Part shown: piece by piece, positions 6,807 to 14,466 of the stretch | Numbering within the stretch: the first letter of the stretch is position 1 | Layout: each line of letters begins with the position of its first letter | From: Actinomycetes bacterium | GTDB lineage: Bacteria > Actinomycetota > Actinomycetes > Propionibacteriales > Propionibacteriaceae | Direction of reading: 5' to 3' | Length of the DNA: 15,949 bases | Assembly (NCBI GenBank): GCA_023387135.1 | Contig: JAEWIK010000374.1 | Location: 1-15,949 of the forward strand | The notes under the pieces: generated by a model | What the model was told of the DNA's origin: nothing | Seen by the model: the letters and a program-made list of their open reading frames with translations, nothing else | The model's database searches: none | Made by a program: the position numbers and the translations under genes

Positions 6807-6812
6807 TAGCTT
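6807..6812 (+). promoter_or_regulatory. -10 box of a probable leaderless marC transcript
   Basis: TAGCTT matches the actinobacterial TANNNT -10 and ends 8 bases before the GTG of the MarC-family gene. No Shine-Dalgarno lies between, and only a weak TTCGGC at -35 distance. Transcription would start at or within two bases of the start codon. Confidence 0.45.
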
Positions 6813-6820
6813 GTTTCCAC

Positions 6821-7438
6821 GTGAACCTGTACATCGACGGCTACCTGCTGCTGACCACCGCAGTCACCCTCTGGGTGATCGTCGATCCGCCCGGCCTGCT
6901 GCCCGTGTTCCTCGGTCTCACCAACTCGCTCAGCAAGGCCGAACAGCGCTCCGCCGCCACCAGGTCGTCGCTCGTCGCGTTCGGCGTGATCGTCATCTTC
7001 GCGCTGTTCGGGCAGCAGATCCTCGCCTACCTCAACGTGTCGGTGCCTGCGCTGCAGGTCTCCGGCGGCCTCCTGCTGCTCATCGTCGCCCTGGAGTTGC
7101 TCTCCGGCCACGGCGACCAGCCGGTGCGTCACAAGGGGGTCAACGTGGCCATCGTGCCGCTCGGCACGCCGCTGATGGCGGGCCCGGGCGCGATCGTCGC
7201 GACCATGATCGCCGTCGGGAAGGCGCCCTTCCCCGCCGGCCACCTGACCGTCGGCCTGGCCCTCGTCATCGTCATGCTGCTGGTGTGGTTGTTCCTGTGG
7301 TACGCCGGGCTGATCCGCAGGGTGCTGCGCGAGTCGGGCACCATCCTCGCCTCCCGGATCGCCGGCCTGCTGCTCGCCGCCATCGCCGTCCAGATGGTCG
7401 CCGACGGCGTGTTCGGCTTCATCGGCCAGGCTCGCTAG
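6821..7438 (+). CDS. MarC family integral membrane protein
   Basis: A 205-residue polytopic inner-membrane protein of the MarC (UPF0056) family; no transport substrate is established for the family despite its naming from the multiple-antibiotic-resistance locus. Six hydrophobic segments are visible (about 8-30, 50-70, 76-95, 110-133, 142-163, 176-196). Family landmarks are [10 protein letters not shown] (21-30) and [13 protein letters not shown] (113-125). The GTG at 6821 gives the standard family length and N-terminus. There is no ribosome site before it, but a TAGCTT -10 box is suitably placed for a leaderless message. The gene diverges from trmB and its TAG stop shares the palindrome CTAG with the stop of cobU on the other strand, so the two genes converge and overlap by three bases. 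Confidence 0.9.
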   Translation: MNLYIDGYLLLTTAVTLWVIVDPPGLLPVFLGLTNSLSKAEQRSAATRSSLVAFGVIVIFALFGQQILAYLNVSVPALQVSGGLLLLIVALELLSGHGDQPVRHKGVNVAIVPLGTPLMAGPGAIVATMIAVGKAPFPAGHLTVGLALVIVMLLVWLFLWYAGLIRRVLRESGTILASRIAGLLLAAIAVQMVADGVFGFIGQAR

Positions 7439-7977
7439 AGCACCAGCGGGCGTCCCGCCACCAGCAGGACGACGGCGTCGACGGCCTCGGCGACCCTGGA
7501 GTTCACGTACCCGAGGCAGTCGGCGAACAGCCTCCCGGCGGGGTAGGGCGGGACCACTCCCCAGCCGACCTCGTTCGTGACGACGACGAGCCGCCCGTCG
7601 AACTCCGACACCGCCGTGACGAGCCGCTCGACCTCCGCGTCGAACAGGGCCTGCCAGGACGAGCGGGGCCGCTCCCATGCCTCCCAGGCGTCGAAGGTGC
7701 GGGTGAGCCACACCCCGAGGCAGTCGACGAGGACGGGTGCCGCGGCCTGCTCGATGGCGGTGGCGATGTCGACCGTCTCCACTGTCACCCAGGCGGCCGG
7801 CCGGCGTGCCTGGTGGCCGGCCACCCGGTCTGCCCACTCGGCGTCGTCGGGGCCCGCGGGATAGCCGGGGGTGACGTAGTGCACGGGGGCGTCGGGGGAG
7901 AAGCAGCCCTCGGCATACCGCGACTTCCCCGACCTCACGCCGCCGGTGACCAGCAGGCGCCTGCCGGCGGCGCTCAC
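7435..7977 (-). CDS. cobU: Adenosylcobinamide kinase / adenosylcobinamide-phosphate guanylyltransferase
   Basis: Cytoplasmic bifunctional enzyme of cobalamin assembly: it phosphorylates adenosylcobinamide and then transfers GMP from GTP to give adenosylcobinamide-GDP, the substrate of CobS. The 180 residues open with the Walker A GGVRSGKSRYAE (12-23). H55 in VAGHQARRP matches the position of the guanylylated histidine of the family. VDCLGVWLT (84-92), VVTNEVGWGVVP (132-143) and GRLFADCLGYVNSRVA (148-163) are also conserved. The GTG start overlaps the cobS stop as GTGA. The gene order cobS-cobU is reversed from the numbering but common. Because CobU also acts on imported cobinamide, the enzyme fits with the riboswitch-controlled uptake operon in the same window. 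Confidence 0.95.
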   Translation of the reverse strand: MSAAGRRLLVTGGVRSGKSRYAEGCFSPDAPVHYVTPGYPAGPDDAEWADRVAGHQARRPAAWVTVETVDIATAIEQAAAPVLVDCLGVWLTRTFDAWEAWERPRSSWQALFDAEVERLVTAVSEFDGRLVVVTNEVGWGVVPPYPAGRLFADCLGYVNSRVAEAVDAVVLLVAGRPLVL

Positions 7978-8753
7978 GGCAGCCTCGTCAGGGCCAGCAC
8001 CGTGAGCAGGGTCACGACCTCGCCGACCTGTTGCAGGGCACCCAGGCAGTCGCCGGTGTAGCCGCCGAGCCTGCGCTGGAACCACCTCGCCATCACGAGC
8101 CGGGTGGCGAGAGCCGGCACCACGGCGAGCGCCCACCACGGCGTGCTCCACAGCAGGCCGACGAACGGCAGCAGCCACAGCGTCGCCGCCGCCATGCCCG
8201 CCGGTGAGATCGCCTTGCCGATCGGCTTGACCTTGCTCGTGGCGTCGGCCCTGGCGTAGCTGCCGGTGAAGATGACCGTCACCACGCACCACCTGCTGAG
8301 GACGTGGGCGAAGACGAGCCCGACGAGGCCCTGCCACGGCTGCCACTCCACCAGCGCCGCCACCGACGTCAGCTTCACGGCGAACAGCAGGACGAGCCCG
8401 ATGGCGGCGAAGGCCCCGACCCGGGAGTCCTTCATGATGTCCAGGGTGCGCTCGGTGCTCGTGCCGCCACCGAAGCCGTCGCACACGTCGGCGAAGCCGT
8501 CCTCGTGGAAGGCGCCGGTGAGCAGCACTCCCGCGGCCAGCGCGAGCGCGACGGCGACCGGCACGGGGAACACCAGCGTCCCCAGCCAGCACGTCGCCGC
8601 CACCACGGCGCCCACTATCCAGCCCATGGCCGGGAAGTAGCGGGTCGACAGGTTCAGGGCCTCATCGGAGTAGCCGACGCTCGCCGGCACCGGGATGCGC
8701 GTGTAGAACATCACGGCGGTGAGGAACAGCCTGATCTCCCTCGCCGCGCGCAC
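7974..8753 (-). CDS. cobS: Adenosylcobinamide-GDP ribazoletransferase (cobalamin synthase)
   Basis: Integral membrane enzyme that joins adenosylcobinamide-GDP to alpha-ribazole (phosphate), completing the lower ligand of cobalamin. The 259 residues show the typical start MRAAREIRLFLTAVMFYTRI with PVP, many hydrophobic segments, and the metal/catalytic motif GAFHEDGFADVCDGFGG (80-96). Also present are ERTLDIMKDSRVGAFA (101-116) and GGYTGDCLGALQQVGE near the C-terminus. The GTG at 8753 gives the family N-terminus. It lacks a Shine-Dalgarno but follows TAGGCT by 6 bases, the geometry of a leaderless actinobacterial transcript. It lies 24 bases after the EF-G-like gene on the same strand, so read-through from that gene is possible too. 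cobU is coupled downstream by GTGA; cobT is not in the window. Confidence 0.95.
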   Translation of the reverse strand: MRAAREIRLFLTAVMFYTRIPVPASVGYSDEALNLSTRYFPAMGWIVGAVVAATCWLGTLVFPVPVAVALALAAGVLLTGAFHEDGFADVCDGFGGGTSTERTLDIMKDSRVGAFAAIGLVLLFAVKLTSVAALVEWQPWQGLVGLVFAHVLSRWCVVTVIFTGSYARADATSKVKPIGKAISPAGMAAATLWLLPFVGLLWSTPWWALAVVPALATRLVMARWFQRRLGGYTGDCLGALQQVGEVVTLLTVLALTRLP

Positions 8754-8759
8754 CCCGGC

Positions 8760-8765
8760 AGCCTA
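8760..8765 (-). promoter_or_regulatory. -10 box before cobS, leaderless geometry
   Basis: Minus-strand TAGGCT ends exactly 6 bases before the GTG of cobS, which puts the start codon at about +1. No good -35 hexamer is seen and no ribosome site lies between. Confidence 0.45.
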
Positions 8766-8777
8766 GTGTCAGAAACC

Positions 8778-10847
8778 TCAGGCGTTCGCCTTGGCGTACT
8801 TCTCGGTCAGGTTGGACGGCAGCAACTCGTAGCCGTGGAACTCGCGGGAGAAGGTGCCCGACCCGTGGGCGATGCCGCGCAGGTCGATGGCGTACCGCGC
8901 CAACTCCGACTGGGGCACGAGGGCCCTGATGATCGCCTTGTGGTTGTCGGAGTCCGACCCGAGGAGCTGTCCGCGGCGTCCCGAGAGGTCTGTCATCACC
9001 GGGCCGAGGTACTCCTCGCCGACTGTCACCGTGACGAGGTCGATGGGCTCCAGCAGCGCCACCACCTTCGGGTTCGCTGCCTCCTTGATGGCGAGCGAGC
9101 CCGCGAGCTGGAAGGCCATGTCGGAGGAGTCGACGGAGTGCGCCTTGCCGTCGAACAGGGTGACCCGCACGTCGGTCATCGGGTAGCCGGCGAAGACTCC
9201 CTTCTCGAGCTGGGTACGGATGCCCTTCTCGACGGACGGGATGAACTGCCGCGGGACGGCACCGCCCACCACCTTGTCGACGAACTCGAAACCGGCGCCG
9301 CGTTCCAGCGGTTCGACCTCGATGTTGCACACCGCATACTGGCCGTGGCCACCCGACTGCTTGACGTGCCTGCCGATGGCCGTCGCCTTGCCGACGAAGG
9401 TCTCCCGCAGCGGGATCTTGAGCTCCTCCTGCTCGACCTTGACGCCGTAGCGGTCCACCAGGCGGGCCAGCAGCAGGTCGGCATGCGCCTGGCCGGTGGT
9501 CCACAGCACGAGCTGGTCGCTACCGCCGCGGTCGAGCTTCACCGTGGTGTCCTCGACGGCGAGCCTGGCCAGCGCGGCGCCGAGCTTGTCCTCGTCGTTG
9601 CGGGTGGCGGCCCTGATGGCCAACGGCAGCAGCGGCTCGGGCAGCGCCCACCGTCCCACCATCGCGGGACGTTCCTTCGCCGACAGGGTGTCGCCGGTCT
9701 CGGCGGTCGTCAGCTTGGGGACCATGACGATCTCGCCGGCGATGGCCGACGTCCGCGGCTTGAGCTCGACGCCGACAGCCGCCTGGATCTGGCCGATCCG
9801 CTCGTCGGTGTCGTGGTCGCTGCCCCGCGCGCCGTGCCCGCACACGTGGACGACGTCGTCGGCCTTCAGCGTCCCGGAGAACACCCTCACCATGGACAGG
9901 CGGCCGGCGAACGGGTCTGTCGTGGTCCTGATGACCTGGGCCACCAGCGGGGCTGACGGGTCGGTGTCGGCGTGCGGCAGCGTCTCGCCGCCGGGCGTGG
10001 TGACCTCGGGGTTGGGGTGCAGGGACGGGGTGGGGAACCCGTGCTCGATGAGCGCGAGCAGTTCCTCCACGCCGACGCCGGTGTTCGAGGCGACAGGCAG
10101 GACCGGGAACAGGTGAGCCCCGGCGACGGCCTTCATCAGGTCGTCGAGCAGGTAGTCGGTGTCGATGTCCTCGCCTTCGAGGTAGCGATCCATGAGGGAG
10201 TCGTCCTCGGCCTCCTGGATGATCGCCTCGATCAGCGGGCCGCGGTAGGTCTCCACCTGCTCGTCGTCGGCCGACAGCTTGTGGGTAGCCATCGAGCCGC
10301 CGCTGTAGTCGTGCTCCTCGAGGGTCAGCAGGCCGATGTTGCCGGAGATGACGCCGGGACCGGAGAGCGTGGGCACGGCCGTCGGCAGGACGCCCTCGCC
10401 GAAGGCCGCCTGGACCGCCGCCACGGCGCTGTCGAAGTCCGCGTGCCCGGCGTCGAGCTTGGTGAGGGCTATCACGCGGGGGAGGTTGGCCTCGGTGCAC
10501 TCGTCCCACAGGGCCTGGGCGGCACCGTCGACCCCGTCGGCGGCCGACACGACGAAGATGGCGGCGTCGGCGGCGCGGATGCCCGCCCGCAACTCACCGA
10601 CGAAGTCGGGATGGCCGGGGGCGTCCAGGAGGTTCACCGCGACCGAGCCGTTGAGGAAGGCGGCGAGGTAGAGCTGGGCGGCGCGCTCGGCGTCCTCTTT
10701 CTCGCCGCGGTAGCCGGCGACCCGAGCCTTGAGCAACTGCTCGAACAGGGACGTCTTCCCCGACCCGGCGTTTCCTATCAGGACAACGTTGCGGACTTCA
10801 TCGGGACTCGTGACCTGCAGGGAGGCAGCGCTCAACTTTGAACTCAT
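8778..10847 (-). CDS. fusA2: EF-G-like GTPase (EF-G2 type) with altered switch I
   Basis: Paralogue of elongation factor G of the EF-G2 kind; the mycobacterial EF-G2 is reported not to replace EF-G in translocation, and the role of this family is unsettled. The 689 residues keep the EF-G domain order. G1 is GNAGSGKTS (25-33), not the usual AHIDAGKTT; G3 is DAPGH (75-79); G4 is TKLD (129-132); the C-terminal half shows HVKQSGGHGQYA (domain IV start) and RRGQLLGSD. The switch I/G2 segment is short, and the invariant RGITI threonine motif before G3 is missing (AERAAQLYLAAF instead). The ATG at 10847 with a weak AAGG site is preferred over an upstream in-frame start because conserved sequence begins at MSSKLSAASL. 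It is monocistronic or co-transcribed with cobS. A ribosomal protection protein is a less likely reading. Confidence 0.88.
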   Translation of the reverse strand: MSSKLSAASLQVTSPDEVRNVVLIGNAGSGKTSLFEQLLKARVAGYRGEKEDAERAAQLYLAAFLNGSVAVNLLDAPGHPDFVGELRAGIRAADAAIFVVSAADGVDGAAQALWDECTEANLPRVIALTKLDAGHADFDSAVAAVQAAFGEGVLPTAVPTLSGPGVISGNIGLLTLEEHDYSGGSMATHKLSADDEQVETYRGPLIEAIIQEAEDDSLMDRYLEGEDIDTDYLLDDLMKAVAGAHLFPVLPVASNTGVGVEELLALIEHGFPTPSLHPNPEVTTPGGETLPHADTDPSAPLVAQVIRTTTDPFAGRLSMVRVFSGTLKADDVVHVCGHGARGSDHDTDERIGQIQAAVGVELKPRTSAIAGEIVMVPKLTTAETGDTLSAKERPAMVGRWALPEPLLPLAIRAATRNDEDKLGAALARLAVEDTTVKLDRGGSDQLVLWTTGQAHADLLLARLVDRYGVKVEQEELKIPLRETFVGKATAIGRHVKQSGGHGQYAVCNIEVEPLERGAGFEFVDKVVGGAVPRQFIPSVEKGIRTQLEKGVFAGYPMTDVRVTLFDGKAHSVDSSDMAFQLAGSLAIKEAANPKVVALLEPIDLVTVTVGEEYLGPVMTDLSGRRGQLLGSDSDNHKAIIRALVPQSELARYAIDLRGIAHGSGTFSREFHGYELLPSNLTEKYAKANA

Positions 10848-10917
10848 GGGGACTACCTTGCCCGCGCCCCGAACGCCCTGCAACCGATTTTGGCGATTCC
10901 CCGACGGTGCAGGCCAC

Positions 10918-10968
10918 GGGCCCTCGGGCCCGGGCTCGTCGACGGCTCGCGACGGGCCCGGGAGGGCC
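10918..10968 (-). terminator. GC-rich hairpin after gltA, candidate terminator
   Basis: Arms GGGCCCTCGGGCCCG (10918-10932) and CGGGCCCGGGAGGGCC (10953-10968) pair with a small bulge around a 20-base loop that itself contains the palindrome CGTCGACG. On the minus strand it begins 3 bases after the gltA stop. There is no U tract, so termination is inferred from position and stem strength only. Confidence 0.5.
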
Positions 10969-10971
10969 GTC

Positions 10972-12258
10972 TCAGTGGGGCAGGCGGGCGTCCATCGGGA
11001 CGTAGTCGCGGATCTGGTGACCTGTGTAGATCTGCTTCGGCCTGGCGATCCGGTTCTCGGGGTCGGTGGTGAACTCCTGGTAGTGCGCGGCCCAGCCGGC
11101 GGTGCGCGGCACGGCGAACAGCACTGTGAACATCTCGGGCGGGAAGCCGAGCGCCTCGTACATCAGGCCGGAGTAGAAGTCGACGTTGGGGTAGAGCTTG
11201 CGGGAGACGAAGTACTCGTCCTCCAGCCCGTACTTCTCCAGTTCGAGCGCGATCTCCAGCAGCGGGTTGACCCCCGTGATCTCGAAGACGTCGTTGACTG
11301 CCTTCTTGATGATCTTCGCCCGCGGGTCGTAGTTCTTGTAGACGCGGTGGCCGAAGCCCATCATGCGAGCCTTGCCCGCCTTCACCCCGTCGATGAATTC
11401 CGGGACGTTGTCGACGCTGCCGATCTCGCTCAGCATCTTCAGCACGGCCTCGTTCGCGCCGCCGTGCAGCGGCCCGTGCAGCGCTCCCACGCCCGCCGAC
11501 ACGCACGTGTAGAGGTCGTTGCCCGAACTCGCCACCGACCTGACCGCCGAGGTCGAACAGTTCTGCTCGTGGTCCGCGTGGAGGATGAACAGCACCTCGA
11601 CGGCGCGGATCAGGCGGGGATCCGCCTGGTAGCGGCGTTCCGCCTGCTTGAAGAGCATCTGGAGGAAGTTGTGGCAGTAGCCGTAGGAGTCGTCGGGGTT
11701 GATGTACGGCTTGGCCTTGCCCTTGCGGTAGGCGAAGGCGGCGAGCGTCGGCATCTTCGCTATCAGGCGCGCGATGTTGAGGGACCGGGCCTCGGGATCG
11801 GTGAAATTCTGGGCGTCGGGATAGAAGCTGAAGAAGGCCGCCGTCGACGCCATCAGGATCGACATCGGGTGCGCGTCGTAGGGGAAGCCCGCCAGGAGCG
11901 TCTTCAGCTTGTCGGGGAGCATCCTGTGGGTGGTGATCAGTTCTTCCCAGCCCGCGAGCTCCTCGGCGGTGGGCAACTCGCCGTTCAGCAACAGCCACGC
12001 GACCTCGAGGAAGGTCGAGTTCTCGGCCAACTGCTCGATCGGATAGCCGCGGTACCGCAGGATGCCCGCGCCCCCGTCGATGTAGGTGATCGCGGAACGG
12101 CACGAGGCTGTGTTCACATAGCCAGGGTCATAGGTGGCGAGGGGTTCCCCAGCGATGAGGACGTCACGCAGCTCAGTGGCGCGGATGGTGGCATCGGTGA
12201 TCGCGAGATCGCGCTCGACGCCACTGGCCGCGTGCTCGATACGAAGTGTGTCGGCCAT
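10972..12258 (-). CDS. gltA: Citrate synthase
   Basis: Condenses oxaloacetate and acetyl-CoA to citrate, the entry step of the TCA cycle. The 428 residues match the long bacterial type in length (E. coli 427). The catalytic triad is visible: H265 in GPLHGGANE (262-270), H304 in GFGHRVYKNYDPRAK (301-315), and D360 in YPNVDFYSG (356-364). The substrate-contact stretch LHADHEQN (226-233) and DARLPH C-terminus are typical. The ATG at 12258 follows TAGGGT by 6 bases with no Shine-Dalgarno, suggesting a leaderless message. A 6-bp dyad, ACGACA-AGC-TGTCGT, lies just upstream of the -10 and may bind a regulator. The gene is monocistronic, with a strong hairpin after its stop, and is divergent from the secreted peptidase gene. 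Confidence 0.97.
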   Translation of the reverse strand: MADTLRIEHAASGVERDLAITDATIRATELRDVLIAGEPLATYDPGYVNTASCRSAITYIDGGAGILRYRGYPIEQLAENSTFLEVAWLLLNGELPTAEELAGWEELITTHRMLPDKLKTLLAGFPYDAHPMSILMASTAAFFSFYPDAQNFTDPEARSLNIARLIAKMPTLAAFAYRKGKAKPYINPDDSYGYCHNFLQMLFKQAERRYQADPRLIRAVEVLFILHADHEQNCSTSAVRSVASSGNDLYTCVSAGVGALHGPLHGGANEAVLKMLSEIGSVDNVPEFIDGVKAGKARMMGFGHRVYKNYDPRAKIIKKAVNDVFEITGVNPLLEIALELEKYGLEDEYFVSRKLYPNVDFYSGLMYEALGFPPEMFTVLFAVPRTAGWAAHYQEFTTDPENRIARPKQIYTGHQIRDYVPMDARLPH

Positions 12259-12264
12259 GGGCGC

Positions 12265-12292
12265 ACCCTACGTGACTACGACAAGCTGTCGT
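12265..12292 (-). promoter_or_regulatory. gltA promoter with -10 box and overlapping dyad
   Basis: Minus-strand TAGGGT (12270-12265) is a TANNNT -10 that ends 6 bases before the gltA ATG. The dyad ACGACAAGCTGTCGT (12278-12292; 6-bp arms, 3-base centre) covers the spacer and -35 region, where an operator for a repressor or activator would sit. The -35 itself is poor (CACGAC). Confidence 0.45.
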
Positions 12293-12440
12293 GATCATTC
12301 CGCCGATTGCCGGACGGGCGCCGGCGGGCCCGATGTGTGCCTGTCTCGCGGCCTGGTGAGGCCGGGTTACGTAGGGCCCGTGAGACGACTACGCAGATGG
12401 ACGACATGGCTTGCTGGTTTCGTCCACCAGGCTGCGAAAA

Positions 12441-12457
12441 CCGCGCCGCTGGCGCGG
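12441..12457. repeat. Perfect 7-bp hairpin in the gltA/peptidase intergenic region
   Basis: CCGCGCC-GCT-GGCGCGG is a perfect stem with a 3-base loop, flanked by AAAA on the left, so a minus-strand RNA would read stem then UUUU. It may block antisense read-through into gltA or structure the peptidase leader. The rest of the 259-base gap shows no convincing plus-strand promoter. Confidence 0.4.
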
Positions 12458-12517
12458 TAAACGATGACGCGCGACGGCACAGTGGCGCACGGATCTTCTT
12501 TGCGGGAGGAATAGATC

Positions 12518-14326
12518 GTGTTGTCCCGGATGGTGAGCGGATTACTCATCGGAGCCCTGGCGTGCTCGTCCCTCCAGGGCCAGGCAGCGGCCGGCGAAGC
12601 GCCGCCGGTCGGCGTGGAACCAGGAGAATCTGCGCCCGCGGCGCGAGCCCTCGTCGAGGTGCCGGCGCCGCAGGTACGGCTCTCGACCCCCTTGAAGACG
12701 CCGTCGCTGATCCTGGTCGGCACCGGCGCGAAGCGGAACACCCTCGACGTGCACGGCTGGGGAGCCGACGCAGGAGCCGTCTACCAACTGTGGGAGCGCC
12801 ACAACAACGGCGCGTGGAAGAAGTCGGGGCCGCGGTTCCGCGCACCCAACGACACGGAGCGGCGGGTCACCAGGGCCTTCCCGGCGAGTTGGCGGGGCAC
12901 CACCGTCGCCTACCGCCTCGAGAAGACCAAGCGCGCCGCCGGCGAGCCCAGGTACTCCAAGGTGGTGCAGGTCTCGGCGGGCAGGCCCGCCTTCAACGTC
13001 CACTCGGTGGGCACCACGTCCATCACCCTGCGCTGGCACCGGCTGACCGACGTCAAGGGGTACCGCATCGTCGCGAAGAACGGCACGGGCAAGTGGGTCA
13101 AGGTCGCCCACGTCACGAAACCCTCCACGACCAGCCTCAGGCTGACCTCGGTGGGCGGGGTGGCGATCAAGCCCGGAGCCGCGTACTCCTTCAGGATGGT
13201 CGGCTGCACGAAGATCTCCGCGACGTCCTGCACCCCGTTGAAGACGGTGAAGAGCAAGGGGAAGAAGGCCGCCCCGATCATGACGCAGCAGGCCTACCGC
13301 GTCGACACGGTGACGTCGAAGGCACCCGCGCGGGCGGGCGCCGCCATCACGAAGATGCTGGGCGGCACCACCAGGTCGGGCGGGCTGCTCTACCTGAAGG
13401 GCACGAGCCTCAGCACGCCGGTGGGGGTGAGCAAGTCCCATCCCTACCTGAAGTATGTGTGGGACGGCGCCCACGGGGTGCTGGAGTTCCACTTGTTCGT
13501 GAAGTACATGATCGTCGGCACGGCTCCGGCGGGAAGCCGCTCGGGCTGGACGATGAAGACCATCTACCAGCAGGGCGCCACGCAGGTGTGGGGCCGCAAC
13601 ATGCTGACCGGCAGCAGCTACGACTTCGGCTCGGACACGCAGTTCTACACCAGGATGGTCTTCCACGACTGGGCGAACCGGGCCAGTGAGAAGCACCCCG
13701 CCGGGCAGGCCTACCTGAACGTCCAGATCGGCGGTCGAGGACCCTGCTCCGAGTACTGGTACAGCGAATGCGGTGGCATCTCCTTCGGTTTCAGCCCGAC
13801 CAACATCGACGGTGAGACCTGGATCTTCCTGCCGTGGGACACCGAGGCGCGGGTCGACGGCGACGCCAGGACGGTGAAGTCCTACTACCCCAACTACTTC
13901 AGGTTCACCACGGCCGGCCTGCGCGTGAGCGGCGCTCACGAGACCGGGCACGCGTTCGGGCTGACCGACGGCTACACCGAGCCGACCGGCAAGAAGTGGG
14001 ACAGGATGATGGACAACGCCGAGACCACCCTGACCACCAGCAGGGGAGTGAGGTACGCGCACCTCATGAAGGACGACGAGGTGTTCATCAACGGCAAGGC
14101 GCTGGAGCGCTCCGTGGTGACGGCGAACGACGTCGAGATGGCCCTGTATGCCTACAAGAAGGCCTACAACGTCGTGAAGAACCCCAGGCCCGACATCGCC
14201 GAGTACGCGAAGATCTTCCAGTACTACGCCAGCTACGGCGGCGAGCGGATCTCGTGCATGATCCGCAACCGGACCATCGACGACGCCGGCACCCGCAACA
14301 ACTCCAAGGGGACCGCCTGCCACTGA
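12518..14326 (+). CDS. Secreted zinc metallopeptidase with two N-terminal beta-sandwich domains (HExxHxxGxxD type)
   Basis: Probable extracellular protease. The 602 residues start with a signal peptide (about 1-25, hydrophobic LLIGALAC, cleavage near QAAA|G). Two beta-sandwich regions follow, about 62-153 and 157-245; the second is fibronectin-III-like (TTSITLRWHRLTDVKGYRIV). The catalytic region extends to the C-terminus and contains GAHETGHAFGLTDGY (472-486), giving H474, E475 and H478 plus D484 as likely third zinc ligand, as in snapalysin-like metzincins. RMMDN (496-500) is a candidate Met-turn. Several Cys (for example in GPCSEYWYSEC and near the C-terminus) could form disulfides. GTG at 12518 has GGGAGGA 7 bases upstream, a strong site. 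It has no anchor and no neighbour of related role. The substrate is unknown; a named MEROPS family cannot be given from sight. Confidence 0.82.
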   Translation: MLSRMVSGLLIGALACSSLQGQAAAGEAPPVGVEPGESAPAARALVEVPAPQVRLSTPLKTPSLILVGTGAKRNTLDVHGWGADAGAVYQLWERHNNGAWKKSGPRFRAPNDTERRVTRAFPASWRGTTVAYRLEKTKRAAGEPRYSKVVQVSAGRPAFNVHSVGTTSITLRWHRLTDVKGYRIVAKNGTGKWVKVAHVTKPSTTSLRLTSVGGVAIKPGAAYSFRMVGCTKISATSCTPLKTVKSKGKKAAPIMTQQAYRVDTVTSKAPARAGAAITKMLGGTTRSGGLLYLKGTSLSTPVGVSKSHPYLKYVWDGAHGVLEFHLFVKYMIVGTAPAGSRSGWTMKTIYQQGATQVWGRNMLTGSSYDFGSDTQFYTRMVFHDWANRASEKHPAGQAYLNVQIGGRGPCSEYWYSECGGISFGFSPTNIDGETWIFLPWDTEARVDGDARTVKSYYPNYFRFTTAGLRVSGAHETGHAFGLTDGYTEPTGKKWDRMMDNAETTLTTSRGVRYAHLMKDDEVFINGKALERSVVTANDVEMALYAYKKAYNVVKNPRPDIAEYAKIFQYYASYGGERISCMIRNRTIDDAGTRNNSKGTACH

Positions 14327-14353
14327 GCACCCGCCGGCGTCACAATGAGGTGA

Positions 14354-14376
14354 CCCGACCGGCTTCGCGGGTCGGG
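14354..14376 (+). terminator. Hairpin after the metallopeptidase gene
   Basis: CCCGACC (14354-14360) pairs with GGTCGGG (14370-14376) across a 9-base loop, 27 bases after the stop. No U tract follows, so it is a candidate terminator by position and stem only. Confidence 0.5.
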
Positions 14377-14423
14377 GATACCCTCAATCCTGCGAGCCCG
14401 GCGGTCGGCGTCGTCAGACCGTT

Positions 14424-14452
14424 TTGACCGGCCACAAGGCGGGCGGTAGTCT
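14424..14452 (+). promoter_or_regulatory. Strong sigma-A-type promoter of rplM-rpsI-glmM
   Basis: TTGACC (14424-14429), a 17-base spacer, and TAGTCT (14447-14452) form the best housekeeping promoter in the window. Transcription should start near 14459, leaving a leader of about 80 bases before rplM. Confidence 0.75.
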
Positions 14453-14466
14453 AGTCCGTCGTTGCG

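Noticed and set aside
6715..8061. Long plus-strand open frame over marC and cobU
   Set aside because: It is out of frame with the MarC-family protein and antisense to cobU; its Arg/Pro/Ala-rich translation shows no domain.
12518..12600. Lipoprotein signal (LLIGALAC) in the metallopeptidase
   Set aside because: The residues before Cys16 (A-L-A) do not fit a lipobox well, and an ordinary cleavage site follows at QAAA|G.
12542..14323. 593-codon minus-strand open frame opposite the metallopeptidase
   Set aside because: No recognisable motif and biased composition; the plus strand has a strong ribosome site, signal peptide and zinc motif.
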